Assembly (NCBI GenBank): GCA_015499995.1
Contig: JADNRV010000044.1
Location: 248,001 to 312,000 of the forward strand
Reading direction: 5' to 3'
DNA from: Flammula alnicola
Lineage: Eukaryota; Basidiomycota; Agaricomycetes; Agaricales; Strophariaceae
DNA length: 64,000 nt
Below, piece after piece: positions 1-13,855 of the stretch. The position numbers were made by a program, and so were the translations under genes. The notes beneath the pieces are model-generated. The model saw only the letters and a program-made list of their open reading frames with translations. It ran no database searches and was not told the DNA's origin. Numbering within the stretch: the stretch's first letter is position 1; each line of letters starts with the position of its first letter.

Positions 1-252
1 ATGTATATGGCCTTGGGCAAATCTTGATTTATGAAGTCAGTCTTGATGATGTCTCGTCTTGTGCGATAGTACTTACTTCTTCCATAGGCATCCCATGCTA
101 AGGCGATTCTTCCCCCAGAATACAATGAGTTGCTTTCTCGGATGATTGCTTTGGAACCCCGCAGCCGTCCATCTGCTGAAGAAGCCTTGAAGTGTCTGCA
201 GGCCCTAATGGATGTATGGCAGACAGAGGCTAGTAAAGCCATGATTGAATAA
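1..252 (+). CDS. Protein kinase, C-terminal fragment (cut by window edge)
   Basis: Only the last two exons are in the window. Exon 1-35 reads VYGLGQILIYE. A 52-bp GT-AG intron (36-87) then joins in phase 0 to an exon that reads through to a TAA at 250-252. The joined peptide has the pattern of the end of a kinase domain: the hydrophobic helix after the activation loop (D-x-Y/W-x-x-G) and the subdomain XI signature L-x-x-R-M-I-x-x-x-P-x-x-R-P-S-A-x-E-A-L. Only about 20 residues follow the domain. Substrate and subfamily cannot be judged from this piece. Confidence 0.7.
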
Positions 253-462
253 TTATATCCCTTGACCATGGAGTGAAGTGAAGTGAAGTGCACATTCATT
301 CCTCTACTATTCTTTTTGAGTGTGGACACTTCCAAAGCGTATGTACTATGTAAATAGGATCACACGATAACTAAAATCTTTCTTCAAGATATGAAGGGAG
401 GTTTCGATACTCTAAAGTCCATTTGCCTTACAAAGGCGACAGTTCTTCCATGGGCATCTCGA

Positions 463-2263
463 TCAAGCCCAGATATCTACCCCCCATCTTTTGCTGGGAT
501 CCACAGTCCTAAAAGGTTTGTGATTTGTGGCCGCTTTTTCCAGACGTTCGAACGCATCTTCCGGCAGAGCAACCACTGTATATAGCACGTTAGCATGCAT
601 TGACAAGGATATTCGACCTCAAGACAAAAATATGTAAAGGGCATAAGGTGCCCTTTACACATACCTTTGAAGTTCTCCTCGATGCGAGAAGGAGTGACAC
701 TCTTAGGAAGCACGACCACCTAGCGAACGACAACACCATGAAACTCTGGAAGACGTCGATACAAATTGAAGAACCTACTCCGCGTTGAACATGCCATGAG
801 ATGTAGACCTGGGCTGGAGTCATTCCAAGCTCTTTCGCAATACTCTTGACCTATAATTTCGGATGGCTCAGTCAATAAGCAGCAAGTCAAATTTGAACTG
901 AACAAACCTCTGGGATTGTAAGACTCTCTTTGACCTTTTCCTGGCTTCCAAGGGGGGAATACGCTTCAAGCAAAAGGCCATTTTCTTTGGACCACTGCAA
1001 GGATTGAAAATAAATTGGGCGTAAAATCAGTCGCTGGATTGCGAAAGACATACATTCAAGAGTTCTGGCTGAGGGTTCCAGTAACTCAACTCAACCTGGT
1101 TGACAGCAGGCTTGATTTTCAGAGGATTGGCGGTTAAATTCTGTAGTCGGCGAATGTTAAAACTAGAAAAAATAGATGGAGCCAATTTAGCACTTAACTG
1201 CGACAGATTAACGAGTGCAAAGAATGGAGAGCTTACTTGCTGAGTCCAATGTTCCTGACTTTCCCTTTTTCTACCATCTCCTCAAGTTTCTTCCATGTTG
1301 GATAGGGGTTCTCGGTACGCTCGAAGTCGACCTCGTTTTCCTTTCCGCCATTCTTGAAGGCAACAGGCCTCAATGAAATCCAAAAGATTTAGGTCAACTC
1401 ATCCAATTAAACTCTTAGTGAAGTAACACACCAGTGCATGAGGTATAAGTCAAGATAGTCCGTACCAAGTCTAGAGAGGGATTCGTCAAGTGCAGGCTCA
1501 ACATCTTGCGGTTCGTGGAATGTGTTCCAGAGCTTCGACGTCAGCCATATGTCTTCACGAGGGACCCCGCTGGCTTTGAGGGCTTTTCCGACTTCGGCTT
1601 CATTCTATTTTAAAAATAAGTCAGTATATGAACAATCGAGTTCAACAAGTCGACGATGAAAGACAAATGGATGTGACATAAAGACTTACTCCATAGATCC
1701 ATGCCCCGTCGATGTGCCTATATCCGCAACTAAGTGCAGTCTTTGAACAGAAATGTTAACTGTTCTGCAGCTTGTCAGTGACAATTTCCTTACCTTAACC
1801 GCGTCTCCAACCTCTCCTGGGCTAGCACGCCAGACACCTTAAGATGTGTAACAAAAGGTCCGAAGTACGCGTCAGTTTCTGGAGACGCACCTAATGCAAC
1901 GGCAGGTATTTTATCGCCAGAGGGCAGAGTGTAGTGGGTGGGAAGCTTTGCGTCAACTGTGGTCGAAATATTCCTATGCATTCCGGGGTGACCTTCCATC
2001 ATTTCTTGGAGACGATGAATGGTATCGTTACATTGCTTCGCTATGCTCTTCTTTCCTCCCGAGATTGGGCAGAACCCTCTGATAATAAAGTATGACATAG
2101 CGAGAACGACGAAAAGCGGGATAAGTGTGGTGCGGAATAATCTTCTCTTCCGATTCCTAGCGTTCACTCCTTCGTCGAAGTATCTGGGCACTTCCTCGCC
2201 GGAAACGTCCTGGTCGCCTGTGGGAAGGGATTGATAATGTGTAGGAGCCATCGTCTTGAACAT
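463..2263 (-). CDS. Membrane-anchored aldo/keto reductase, copy A
   Basis: NAD(P)H-dependent aldo/keto reductase with many short introns. Exon 1 (1891-2263) encodes a basic N-terminal tail, one membrane helix at about residues 46-61 ([15 protein letters not shown]), a linker, and the start of the barrel ([13 protein letters not shown]). The next exons are 1794-1837 and 1690-1740. The catalytic tetrad is visible: Asp and Tyr in HIDGAWIY, Lys in TSKLW, His in YLMHW. The C-terminal [15 protein letters not shown] is the usual cofactor-phosphate loop. The last exon ends at TGA 463-465. The frame is intact throughout. ATG 2263 was chosen; a second Met four codons in is possible. Next to paralogue B, same strand, about 460 bp apart. 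The anchor is not typical of soluble AKRs. Confidence 0.85.
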
Positions 2264-2726
2264 TGAACGTTGAGAGATAAGAGTCGTTAGCCAATTCCCA
2301 AGTCATCCCCATGTCGTCATGGGTCGGCCCGGATTTCCCGCTAATGAATTCGGCCGCGACCAGTCCTGAGAAGGTGTGTCAAGCTATACCTGTGTTTATG
2401 CTATACCTGTTTTTATATTGATGAGGAGGATGCAGCAAACGCCAAAAGAGATAAATTACTTCGAACCCATGGCAAACCCGCCGACATCCCATCAGTCAAG
2501 GATACGCCACAGGTTACAAGGCGCCAACAAGAAATCCGAAATTAGATGTAAGTATTCTGGGACCTGCCCAACCCGACATATCGCAATGTCATCACCGTCA
2601 CACATTGCTTCGGTGCATGTATAATATTGTCGTATTATTAAATGTGCGAGTATACATATGAGTAGGCTATTCAGACAGTGTGCGTACTATTAGGCAGTAG
2701 GGTATACTTCACGAGGTTAGAGGCCA

Positions 2727-4562
2727 TTACTTGAGGTTGACATCCCAGAAGTCAACTCCCCAATGTGGGGTAGGATCGAGAGTTTTGACTGGTGGGTGAC
2801 TAGCAGCAGCCTTCTCCAATCGATCGAACGCGTCCTGAGGTAAAGCGACAACTGAAGAAGGTATGTTAACATAATTATATAGGTCAGATTGAATGTAAGG
2901 TGTGAACGGCATGGTCGGCTAGTGCCAAAATAGCACGCGAACGCTTAAGAGAATGAACGAAACACGTACCTTTGAAGTTCTCTTCAATGCGAGCGGGCTT
3001 CACACTCTTGGGAAGTGCTACAACCTATAATTTTGCGAATCAGCCTTGGTTACACGAAGAGGACAAAATAAAGAGAAGCCCGTACCCCACGCTGGATATG
3101 CCAAGAAACCATAACTTGAGCAGGGGTGATTCCAAGCTCCTCCGCGATGGTTTTCACCTACAAAATTATTAATCAACCAGAATATTTTCAGAGGATATTC
3201 AACCAACTTCGGGCAACTCAAGAGTTTCCTTGACTTTGTTCTGGCTTCCGAAGGGAGAGTAGGCCTCGAGGATGATTCCGTTTTCCTTCGACCACTATAA
3301 GAGTTAAATGTCATCAGTAATAAGGTTATGAAGGTGTCCACAAAAACATACTTTCAAGAGGTCTGGTTGAGGATTCCAATAGCTCAACTCGAATTGAATG
3401 ACAGATGGCTTGATCTTAAGGGGGTAGGACAACAAATTTTCGAGCCTCCGAATGTTAAAGCTGCAAGAGAAAGGGACCATGTTAGCGGAATAACGAAAAT
3501 CCAGAACGCGATCACGTACTTGGCCACTCCGATGTTCCTCACTTTGCCTTTCTCTACCATTTCCTCGAGCTTTTTCCAGGTTGGGTAAGGGTTCTCGGTG
3601 AGTTCGACGTCGAGTTTTCCGTCTTTGCCGAATGCCACAGGCCTGGATATGATAAAAAGGAAGCCAAGTAAGTTTGTGACAATCAGTGAGTATCAAATGT
3701 GAGTCCTCACCAGTGAATGAGGTACAAATCGACGTAGTCCGTGCCCAACTTAGTGAGGGATTCATCAAGGGCGGGTTCGACGTCTTCCGGTGCATGGTGC
3801 GAGTTCCAAAGTTTCGAGGTTAACCAGATGTCCTTGCGCGCAATTCCGCTTGCCTTGATGGCATCTCCTACTTCGGCCTCGTTCTATTTTGGATGTCAAC
3901 AAGATAGTTCAGGAACGCGTTTCAAGAGAGATAACGAAAACGCGTGTATCAAAGATGACGCGTACGAAAAGAATGGACCGAGACTTACATCGTAGGACCA
4001 TGCTCCGTCGATGTGCCTGTATCCGGCTTTGAGAGCAGCCTAATTAAATTTAGTTGGGTTTATTTTCCAGAACTGAGAAGACACCAACCAAAGTAGCGTC
4101 TTTCACCTCCCCTGGGGCAGCGCGCCAGGTACCTGAGAATGGCAACCAAAATGTATGAGAAAGAATAACGAGAATGCTGAGTCCGAAGTACATACCGAGC
4201 GCGATGGTAGGGATCCTATCACCCGAAGGCAATGTGAAGTGGGTTGGGAGCTTTCCTGGACCGTCCTGAACAGTGGCCATAGACCTCTGGGAACCCAGGC
4301 TCGAAAGACCAAGGCGTTGCATGACGCTGCTCCTAAGGCTCGCTAGGCCTGTAGAGCGAGGAACGAAGTTTCTGGTGAAGAGAGAGAAGACCATGTATGG
4401 AATGACAAAAATAGCGATGAGGTAGATTGTTCTGAAGCTACTCGGCTGATTCTCCTTCTTTAAATGCCTTCCACTTGGGCGAGACTCAGCGGATTTCGGA
4501 CTGCCGGAAGAGGTGCGGTGGTCGCGTGGGGAGGGGGACTTTCTAATAACTGAGCGTGCCAT
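2727..4562 (-). CDS. Membrane-anchored aldo/keto reductase, copy B
   Basis: Tandem paralogue of the AKR just downstream, with the same exon layout. Exon 1 (4196-4562) carries a longer Ser/Arg-rich cytosol-type tail, a membrane helix at about residues 46-62 ([15 protein letters not shown]), and the barrel start [13 protein letters not shown]. It is followed by [65 protein letters not shown] and [15 protein letters not shown]. All four AKR catalytic residues (D, Y, K, H) are present. The stop is TAA 2727-2729. Positive charges before the helix predict N-in topology, which would place the reductase domain in the ER lumen or outside (inference). The substrate is unknown. Confidence 0.87.
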
Positions 4563-4667
4563 TTGTTAAATCCAACATCCTCCGCGTGATTAAATGCTCG
4601 ATCGGCCTCGGTGAAATTATCCGTAATACTCGGAGTTGCTGACACGCTGGCGCGCATGATGCCATAT

Positions 4668-5590
4668 TCCTGGATTAGTGTTGTCGTCGAGGCGAGTTGA
4701 CCTCGAGTTGGAACTCGACTCGCCTCGAAATCAGGGCAACTCGTATCAACTCGTTGGCAACGAGTTGCCTCGAGGTACCTCGACGAGTTGACACGAGGTG
4801 GCATCAGAGCTCTCACGTGATGCGGCCGCGCACCGGACCTGAGTGCGTCTCGACGGTGCGTTCAAGCCATTGCGCCTTCCACTTGTTGCACACGATTCGT
4901 ACCCGCTAATGTACATTATGTTATTGAATACATTTCTTGATATTTTAAAACTACGACGTATTCACCGTCACGAACCATCCCACAAACATCGCTTTGTCAA
5001 GAAACTGCTGCACAGCTACCTGCCAGAAAGAGTCAAGAACTTGCAGAAGATAAAGCCATTGTCAAGCGCGAATTGGCTAGGTACGAGGTGGCGGGTATTG
5101 TTCCCTCATCAAGTCTTGAGGTTCTTCAAGTCCTCAAGTTCTCGGAGTACGTACCATTCCCAGAAATTTCATTTGTCAAAGATCTAACTTAATTGAATTG
5201 CAAACACGATCGACCGTTGACTGAGTCGACTCATGGAATTTGCTGACGAGCTTATGGCCCCTGGAAATTTTGAATAACGCAATTAATTGATTCAGAATAT
5301 GCATTCAGAATCCTAACCAGCTAATCTGCTCTCTCTGTCGTTGCATTTATCTAGTCTACATTGCTTTAATTCACAGTAGCCTACAGTAGCATCCTAATCT
5401 ACGGTCGCCTGCAGTGAGATCAAAACTCGGTTATCTCTGCCATCTTATTGGATGGAAACGAGATCACGGCAATTACCGACCTCGCGAGTTGGCTCGAGGC
5501 ACAACTCGACATAACTCGAAATTTCGAGTTGATTCGAGTTGTCCACCTCGCCTCGCCTCGCCTCGCCTCGGCGACAACACTATCCTGGAT
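4668..5590. mobile_element. Non-autonomous hAT-like DNA transposon with 8-bp TSDs
   Basis: The element spans 4676-5582 (907 bp). It begins TAGTGTTGTCG and ends with the exact inverse CGACAACACTA; the terminal match then continues as (T/C)CGAGGCGAG. It is flanked by perfect 8-bp direct repeats TCCTGGAT at 4668-4675 and 5583-5590. A TAGNG terminus and an 8-bp duplication are hallmarks of the hAT superfamily. Both subterminal 100-bp zones are packed with CTCGAGTTG/CAACTCG motifs in both orientations, as expected of transposase-binding arrays. No transposase is encoded. A short open frame ending near 5192 shows protein-like composition but matches nothing I recognise. Confidence 0.88.
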
Positions 5591-5599
5591 GCAGCAGGA

Positions 5600-5973
5600 G
5601 AAATGAAGATTAGAACGATTACTCTGCGTAGTCCAGGCAAAGTCTGAGTAAACCCGCGGTTGCCACATCCAGAAGTCCGAGGTCGTTATTAAGCGCGGTG
5701 TACAAATAACTCAAAATATGTGCATCACGTGCTAGAACACTTACTTATGTACCCGGCCCGCGAATTGCGGCACGCACACAACTTGAACTTGGGGTTTGCC
5801 TACAATTCCAAGAAAGCCTAGAATTGAAAGCACGAGGATGTATATCTTATATCGTCATGTCATGAGCTTGAAAGACAGAGAGGCCAATGTCCGAGGCATG
5901 AGATGATTGATATTCCGTTTAACCTGAATAAATAGTATTAGTAAAAAAGCCTAAGTAAATCCGCGGAGTACAT
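5600..5973. other. Spacer between transposon and GH131 gene
   Basis: AT-rich sequence between the hAT-like element and the 3' end of the GH131 locus. I see no coding frame with splice support here. It probably contains the GH131 3' UTR. Confidence 0.5.
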
Positions 5974-7218
5974 TCAATTTGAAAGGCCTTGGCCATTTTC
6001 AGCTGCTGATTGCTTTAATGGTGTGGTCTTCACCAACACTGATACCATCCTGAATGCCTTCAACGAACACTCTGGAATAAAGCAATCTTTCCGTTGTTCC
6101 TTCCTGAATGCCGTGATGAACGACATCTCCTCGATTTGCGGGGAGTGTCTGCTGGGTCGACCAAGGAGGACCAAGGGCAGCCATTCCACGTTTACTTCAT
6201 TATAGGGTGGAGGCATGAAAAAATATCATGAGACGTACCTTCAAAACACCAAAGTGGAACTCTCCTTGGCCAGAAGTACCTGATACAGTTGTCAAATTCG
6301 GCACAGTTTTGGTGACAGCTGTAAGACGTTGGGCGTCCTTTGAAAAGAGCATAGCAAGGGTCCTGTTATTCCGGTCCACTTTGATGGCAATGTTGTGCCA
6401 AATTCCGGATGTAAATGGTGTCAAGAAAAGGACGTTAAGAGCATGATCAAGGACTTTGGAGCTGTGAGCATTTGGAGCAGGCAGAGCACCCGTTGGATTG
6501 GTGAAACTTCAAGAAAGGAGACCCTGGTGTTGCATGCATGAGAAAACACTTCTTGCGTCAAGAAAAGACGAACATAAAATAACATACCGAGTTGGATTCC
6601 AAAGACATGAGAACCATCATTGGGTTCAATGAACACCATTTGGTATTCGTGGTTGTAGTTCAAAGACTTCCTTCGTCGACTTTGATGGAGAAATGGAATA
6701 CCGTCACGTTAGTCTCCATGAGAGGCACTAAGTTCGATGGGCTGAAATTATTTTGAGCAATGATGTCCGTCCGGCGGAACCCAGATTGCGGATTAGTGCC
6801 TCCTGGAAGGAAGATAGAGCTGTTGTCGATCGAAACAACGACACTTGTTCATTTGGAAGAGTAGGGAATGGAAGGAGAGGAAAATTCGGCGATTCGAGAG
6901 AGGAGTTGGCAAAATTTCTGGGCCTAGTAATGGTGTACTGCAGGAAACTGTTCCACTTTAAGACGAACATCGCAGCAAAGAGTGCGGAGACTTACATGGG
7001 ACGCGTTCTATGAGCCCTTCACAACTCTTGGCAATCCAAGAACTTGAATATATCCACTCCATTACTGAAGGACGAGAAACTCACGTCAAGTATGGATCAA
7101 CTGAGTTATTGAAATCGGACTCGGTGTAATTGAAAGGAGCGCGTCCGTCATAGATGAGTGGGGTACCCAGGACACCTACGACAGAAATAAAAGCGTAGAA
7201 GAGTGAGATAGCAACCAT
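5974..7218 (-). pseudogene. GH131 beta-glucanase, frame disrupted
   Basis: Exon 1 starts with a signal peptide (MVAISLFYAFISVVGVLG) and LIYDGRAPFNYTESDF. Further on are GGTNPQSGFRRTDIIAQN, NYNHEYQMVFIEPNDGS, a segment with FTSGIWHNIAIKVD, GEFHFGVLK and GIQEGTTERLLYSRVFVEGI. These are characteristic of glycoside hydrolase family 131, secreted fungal enzymes acting on beta-1,3/1,6/1,4-glucans. As given, the gene cannot be read cleanly. The second exon has an in-frame TAG (7008-7010) where the family pattern K-G-S-Q-N-A-S-H predicts Gln. The frame also shifts by one missing base near 6835, near 6667, and at the splice junction near 6508. It is either a decaying gene or holds sequence errors. Confidence 0.75.
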
Positions 7219-7589
7219 AATGGGGCTACAGCGCCAACCCCCTCTGCCAAAAGCATCCTTTATCTGATATTCTCAGCGAGGAAAAACACCAGGAATGGAT
7301 GATATGTGGGCATTGAATGTTCCTCAATGTGTTGCCAGCAGGAAGGAAACCTTGCCTAGCAAAGTGACGGCGTCGATGCTTTTAATGCAATTGGTTTGAA
7401 GAATGAGAAAATTCGTAATGAACCCGAGGTTTAAAATAAGGCCGAACGGTATGATCATGAATAGCACAAGAATAAGTGACACGATCATACCCCGCCACTT
7501 TGATTTAGGAAGGTTATATAAGAATAAACCTGTCGAACAATTAATAAAGATAAGATAGGCAATGTAGAGAGAAAACGCACTTATTAAGA
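7219..7589. other. GH131 upstream / GSH2 downstream spacer
   Basis: No gene seen. A TATATAA sequence near 7513 lies about 290 bp upstream of the GH131 start codon. It could serve as a promoter element, but the distance is long. Confidence 0.35.
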
Positions 7590-9343
<1,754 letters not shown>

Positions 9344-9622
9344 GACGGCCTCAGCACACCGTGAAAAAAGTTACTGTGGTCGTGGTTAGAGATGAAAGAT
9401 GCGCCAAGCGGTCCGCGGAGACCATGCTCAGACTGGGATCGATTACACAAAGCGATTGCGACATCAATGCGTCAAGACGTGTGTGGCTGAAAGAGTTTAT
9501 CAATGAAGGTCGCCTGAAGAGGAAAAAGTGAAAGTGGCGGATCATATATCGGTGACAACAGGCGATAAGGGAAGGGTTGCAAGAAATGTTTTTTCTATAG
9601 ATACAGACAGTCTAAAATGTGC
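9344..9622. other. Promoter spacer of glutathione synthetase
   Basis: 279 bp between the GSH2 start codon and the stop codon of the next minus-strand gene (RPAP1). It must hold the GSH2 promoter and the RPAP1 3' end. No distinctive element was recognised. Confidence 0.4.
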
Positions 9623-12600
9623 TTATTCTATGGACGACTTCAATAAACCCTGTAATCTATCGACCATGCTCTGGCCTCCCCAGCGAGCGATAAACTCCAA
9701 TCTATCAGCCCTTGCAAAGCCAATATCTTCAAAGCAAGATGGAGGAAGCAAGATCTCTCCAGATGTTGTCTGGCGATACTGTACAACATTTCGCAAAACG
9801 TCGATCCCAGCTTGGGTAACAACAGCCTTCAACAATGAACTAGCCCTTTCCTCGTTAGCGCTTCCCGGTTCTCGTAAGTCGGGCCATATGTTGGACGCGA
9901 CGTGATGCAGAGCTACCAATTTCATGAAATCGTGGATATTGTCTTTTAGAAGAGAGTTAAGGTATGAGGCAATGATCTGAGGATCGCTTTCGATTGGATA
10001 AAGGTACTCCCTGATGTCTGCAGATAACACCTGGGAGGGAAGAACGCGGATCGTCCTTACGACGTGATTGAAGTCGCACCAGAGATGTTTTCTATAATCG
10101 ATGGCGTAGCGCATCGACGTCGGAGGGACAAGGAGACGACCAAACAAATGATGTGAAAAGGATATCGCGTCATACAGAGCCACGAAATCTGTATAAAACT
10201 GGAAGAAGGGGACGGATGGGCCCAGGAATCCGACAGCGACCCTTTCTAAATCGTCCTGCGAGACTGTCTGAGCATCGACTGAGCCGAAAGCGTAGGGGCG
10301 TAATATATCCTCCATGTAATGGTTCACGATGTTATCGCGGAAAACCTCCTCGGCAGAGTCGTTTTGCGGCTGCCCATGCTCCAACATGAATATTTTCATG
10401 CATCCAAACTGTGCCTCCTCTCTTGTCAAAACGAAAGGAGTCATAGAAAAATTGAGCAGCGCTTCTTGAGCAATCTTGGTTAGAAGTAACGCGGCTCGTG
10501 CCACCTCCGTCTCCGAGGAGTCCCATGAGATAGGCAACGCCTTGAAAACGGCCGAAACGCCGGAACGTAGGAGGTGATCCAAAGGTGCCGTAGTCCAATC
10601 TCGACGCAGCGGAAGGCCGAGTTGTTGAAGAGCTCCAAGTGCTGGAAGTCTCTGCGTGGTAGAGGACTTGATAGACTGAGGAGTTATTATAAGAGGACTG
10701 ATGTACACTTCTTCCTGGGGCCGTATTCTGTTCAATAAGAATGGCTCCAGAATACCCAAGCCACCACGCTCCCAGATTAACGAAGGAACCTGGAGACGCC
10801 GATCTGTTGCCCATTCCGGTGTTACGATGTTCATGATGTCTTTGGCTATCGACTGCGCATCGTCCTCGTCTCCTGGACTCAATCTCGACACAATGCAGAA
10901 CGCTTGTGCTATCCAGAGACTTTGTGAAATGCGGGGTAAACGTTTTGAAAATCGAAGATAATATGAGAGGAAGCCAGAGATCTCTCGGCAGTAAAGATAA
11001 CCGATTGATGTATTGGATGAGGTCATCAGTGACCACAGAGGATGGACGAGCAGACTGCGGGCTAACTCGGATAGCTGAAGGAAGGGGAGAGAGAAGGGTG
11101 GAGATGACGGAGGACCTTCGGTGTGAGGAGGAACGCATGCAAGCCATAGACGGACGACGGAGGTCAAGAGGCCAGCATACTGCGACATGTTCCTGAGTTG
11201 CTCCATGTCTCCATTGTTGTAGTGAAAGAGTTCCTTTTGGAATGCATTCAGGGCATTCGTTACAACTTGGAGTTCATTTCCGGCCTCGAACCCGGATTTG
11301 ACAGACTCGATAAAGTCCAGCCTTTCGGCTTCCCCTCCTTTTATTGCATTGATCTTGGAACCCTCCAACCACGCAGCTTGAACTTTCCAAGACGCGCTCC
11401 ACTTCGTCCAATCCTTCTCGGCAACTTCGAGATATGATTGAAGTTCTGCGATGCCCTCGTACCAAGCCCAGCCAATGATTTGCGTCCATACGATGTCATG
11501 ATTCGGAGTAGTTTGATGAGGATCAATGGCACAAATAGTCCAAGCCTCTACCAGATTTGCCCATGCGATTACAAGAGCCTGTGAGTGGCAGGCTTCAGAG
11601 ATGGCATACCGCTCAACGTCAGCTAGTTGGGTTACTGCCGTCCCTGCTATATGGCAGTATAAACCATAGGAAGCAAGAGTTCGATACACTTGGAGAGTAG
11701 ATACGAGCAGGTTGGTGGCAAGAGCAGGAGGGTACGGTGAGGAAAACGGTGAGAATGTGACGAAGCGAAGCAGTGAATCGGCAAATTTTTCAATTTCCTG
11801 CGCATTAGATCGAGAGGATTGCGCGAGAGTATAGAAAAATTTTAATGCAAGGGGATTCGGGAATTGCGAGGAATCTTGAGGCGGTATCGGGGTTAAAAGA
11901 AAAGTCTGGAGGACAGTGGAGAGTAGTTTTTGGGTTGAGACGATGCTGTCCGCGATTGCGTTGCTTTGCTGGGCAAGTCGATGCAAAACAGAGAGAAGTT
12001 GAGTTGACGACTCTGGGAGAGCACCACCTTGTATTAAGATGGTGGTAATCTGGGGTAAGAAAAACTCCCAGGGCAGAGTATTGATGGATGAATCTGTGGG
12101 CGAGTCCAATTCGACTCCTTCAATATCGATCACCTCAGGGTTCCAACCCACGATGCACTCCCATACAACTTCGATGGCAAGGGCGCCAACGCTTCCTCTG
12201 TCAGACATGGCTTCCACACCCGCAGCGAGAATGCGCTTTCTCAGTTCCTCCTCCTTGCCAACTAATTCATCCATGCCATCCACGAAACCCTTCTTCACTT
12301 TCCCAAGTCGCTGAGCTATACGGACCAAAATACCCAACATTGTGGCCCTTTGAGCTGGGACAGTCGATCTCGACAGCAGAAAAATATCGTCTAGGGTATA
12401 CCCTGCGTGGGCGCCCTCTGCATGATGATGGAGCCCAAGATGGGTTGGCAGAGTCAACGATATCGAAGACGGAATAGGATTGCCCTGAAGATCAAACCGC
12501 AACGAGGATGAAGATGAATCCGACGGTGTGGTGGCTGAATCCAAGTCCATCCAAGCCAAATTTGGATCGTCCTTCGGGGCAAGAGGAAAGAAACGTCGTC

Positions 12601-13615
12601 GGATATATTCCGCGGTACCCTCCTCTGGTTCTTTAGATTCTTCGGTTTCGGGCTGTGGCTCAGGTTGCTCCAGTTGTTGAGGACCCATCTTGCCTTTCCA
12701 TTGTCCCAATGACACAGCATCGGCACTGGGATCCGGGGGAGGAAGGGCAAAGGGCCTATGCCTCTTGGGAGAGGAAGGGGCAGATTCATAGACATAAACA
12801 TCTCGAGGCTCGAGCTCCGCAAATCGCAATCTGCGATCGGCACGACTTGAAGGGCGAGAATTATTGGCCGAAGCCAAGGCGGAAGGAGGTGGGGAAGATG
12901 CTATTAAGACAACAATTCAATATACACCATTCGGAACAGTCACGAAAAGTGTTTCGGGAAGAATGATCAATTAGAGGTTGACACTGCTTACCTCGTTCAA
13001 TAGATGGCTTTCTCTCTTCTGATATTACTGGAACTTCGTCTAAGGAAGAATATTTGTCAGGTCAAGAACTCCTGAATATAAAGACTGGATATGACCTTCT
13101 TTTGTGTCATGATTTCGCTCTCTCAGATCCAAAGGTTGGAGGGTCTTCTCAGCTTCGCGCTGCTTGGCTCTTGCCAAACGAGCACGCTTTAACAGGTCGC
13201 CTACGTTCGCGCCAAATCTCTCAAGAATTTCCCGTCTTTCCTGCTCTCGTTCTTCCTCTGACATCTTTGCCACTCGTTCCTCATTCTCTTTGCTTATTTG
13301 TTCGCGCCAATCAGGTTCGGAAGGCGGACGTGGAGGCGGCGGCAAAATTTTGCTTGAGGGTAGTACCGTAGGAACATCTTGGGCTCTAGATATGCTGGAT
13401 TTACGAAGATCTTCACGATTTCGTGCAAAGGCACTTTTGGAGCGGTGTTGGACTGTTGGAAAACCAGTTTTCGAAGATGAGGTTGGCTTCGGAGAAGAAA
13501 ACGATGAGGCGGGTTTCCGCTCAACAATCGAACCAACTATTGCCGGTTTATGTTCCATAAGATTGGGTTCGTCTGTTGTGGCCAGAAGACCTGACGTTAC
13601 GAGAGGCAGAGACAA
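9623..13615 (-). CDS. RPAP1: RNA polymerase II-associated protein 1 (RPAP1) homologue
   Basis: Large protein linked to RNA polymerase II assembly and nuclear import and to Mediator function. Three exons (13096-13615, 12992-13039, 9623-12900) give 3846 coding bases, that is 1281 aa with phases 1 and 1 matching. The RPAP1 N-terminal domain is seen at about residues 20-140 (IVGSIVERK; ISKENEERVAKMS, followed by an ERREILERFG helix). The RPAP1 C-terminal signature lies near residue 325 (LRFDLQGNPIP, then GLHHH and AGYTLDDIFLLSRSTVPAQR). The remaining 850 residues are helical-repeat-like with no recognised domain. The 3.3-kb last exon is one uninterrupted frame, a useful quality contrast to the broken genes in this window. 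Confidence 0.93.
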
Positions 13616-13855
13616 AATGAAGGATCATCGTAACCCTCATTCATTTACGATCACAAAAGAGCAGAGTCAGAGAACGTTCTGGTGACATTACGTAAACAGC
13701 CAATAAGTACTACAAAATTCACGGATTTCACGATTCAATATTGATTCAATACTGCTTAATAGGTTTGTACCGACCAAGGTAAGGAGGATGTGGAAGTGAA
13801 AGAATGAAGAATTGGAGCAGAGACCACAATCCGGCATTTCTCGCCAAAAGAATGT

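Noticed and set aside
4680..5580. CGAG-rich clusters as simple low-complexity repeats or a CRISPR-like array
   Set aside because: Spacing is irregular and both orientations occur. Terminal inverted repeats and target duplications show they are subterminal parts of a transposon.
10332..11147. Second long minus-strand frame of 271 codons
   Set aside because: Out-of-frame shadow inside the continuous 3.3-kb RPAP1 exon.
13164..13685. Plus-strand 173-codon frame
   Set aside because: Antisense shadow of RPAP1 exon 1, which carries the RPAP1 N-terminal signature.
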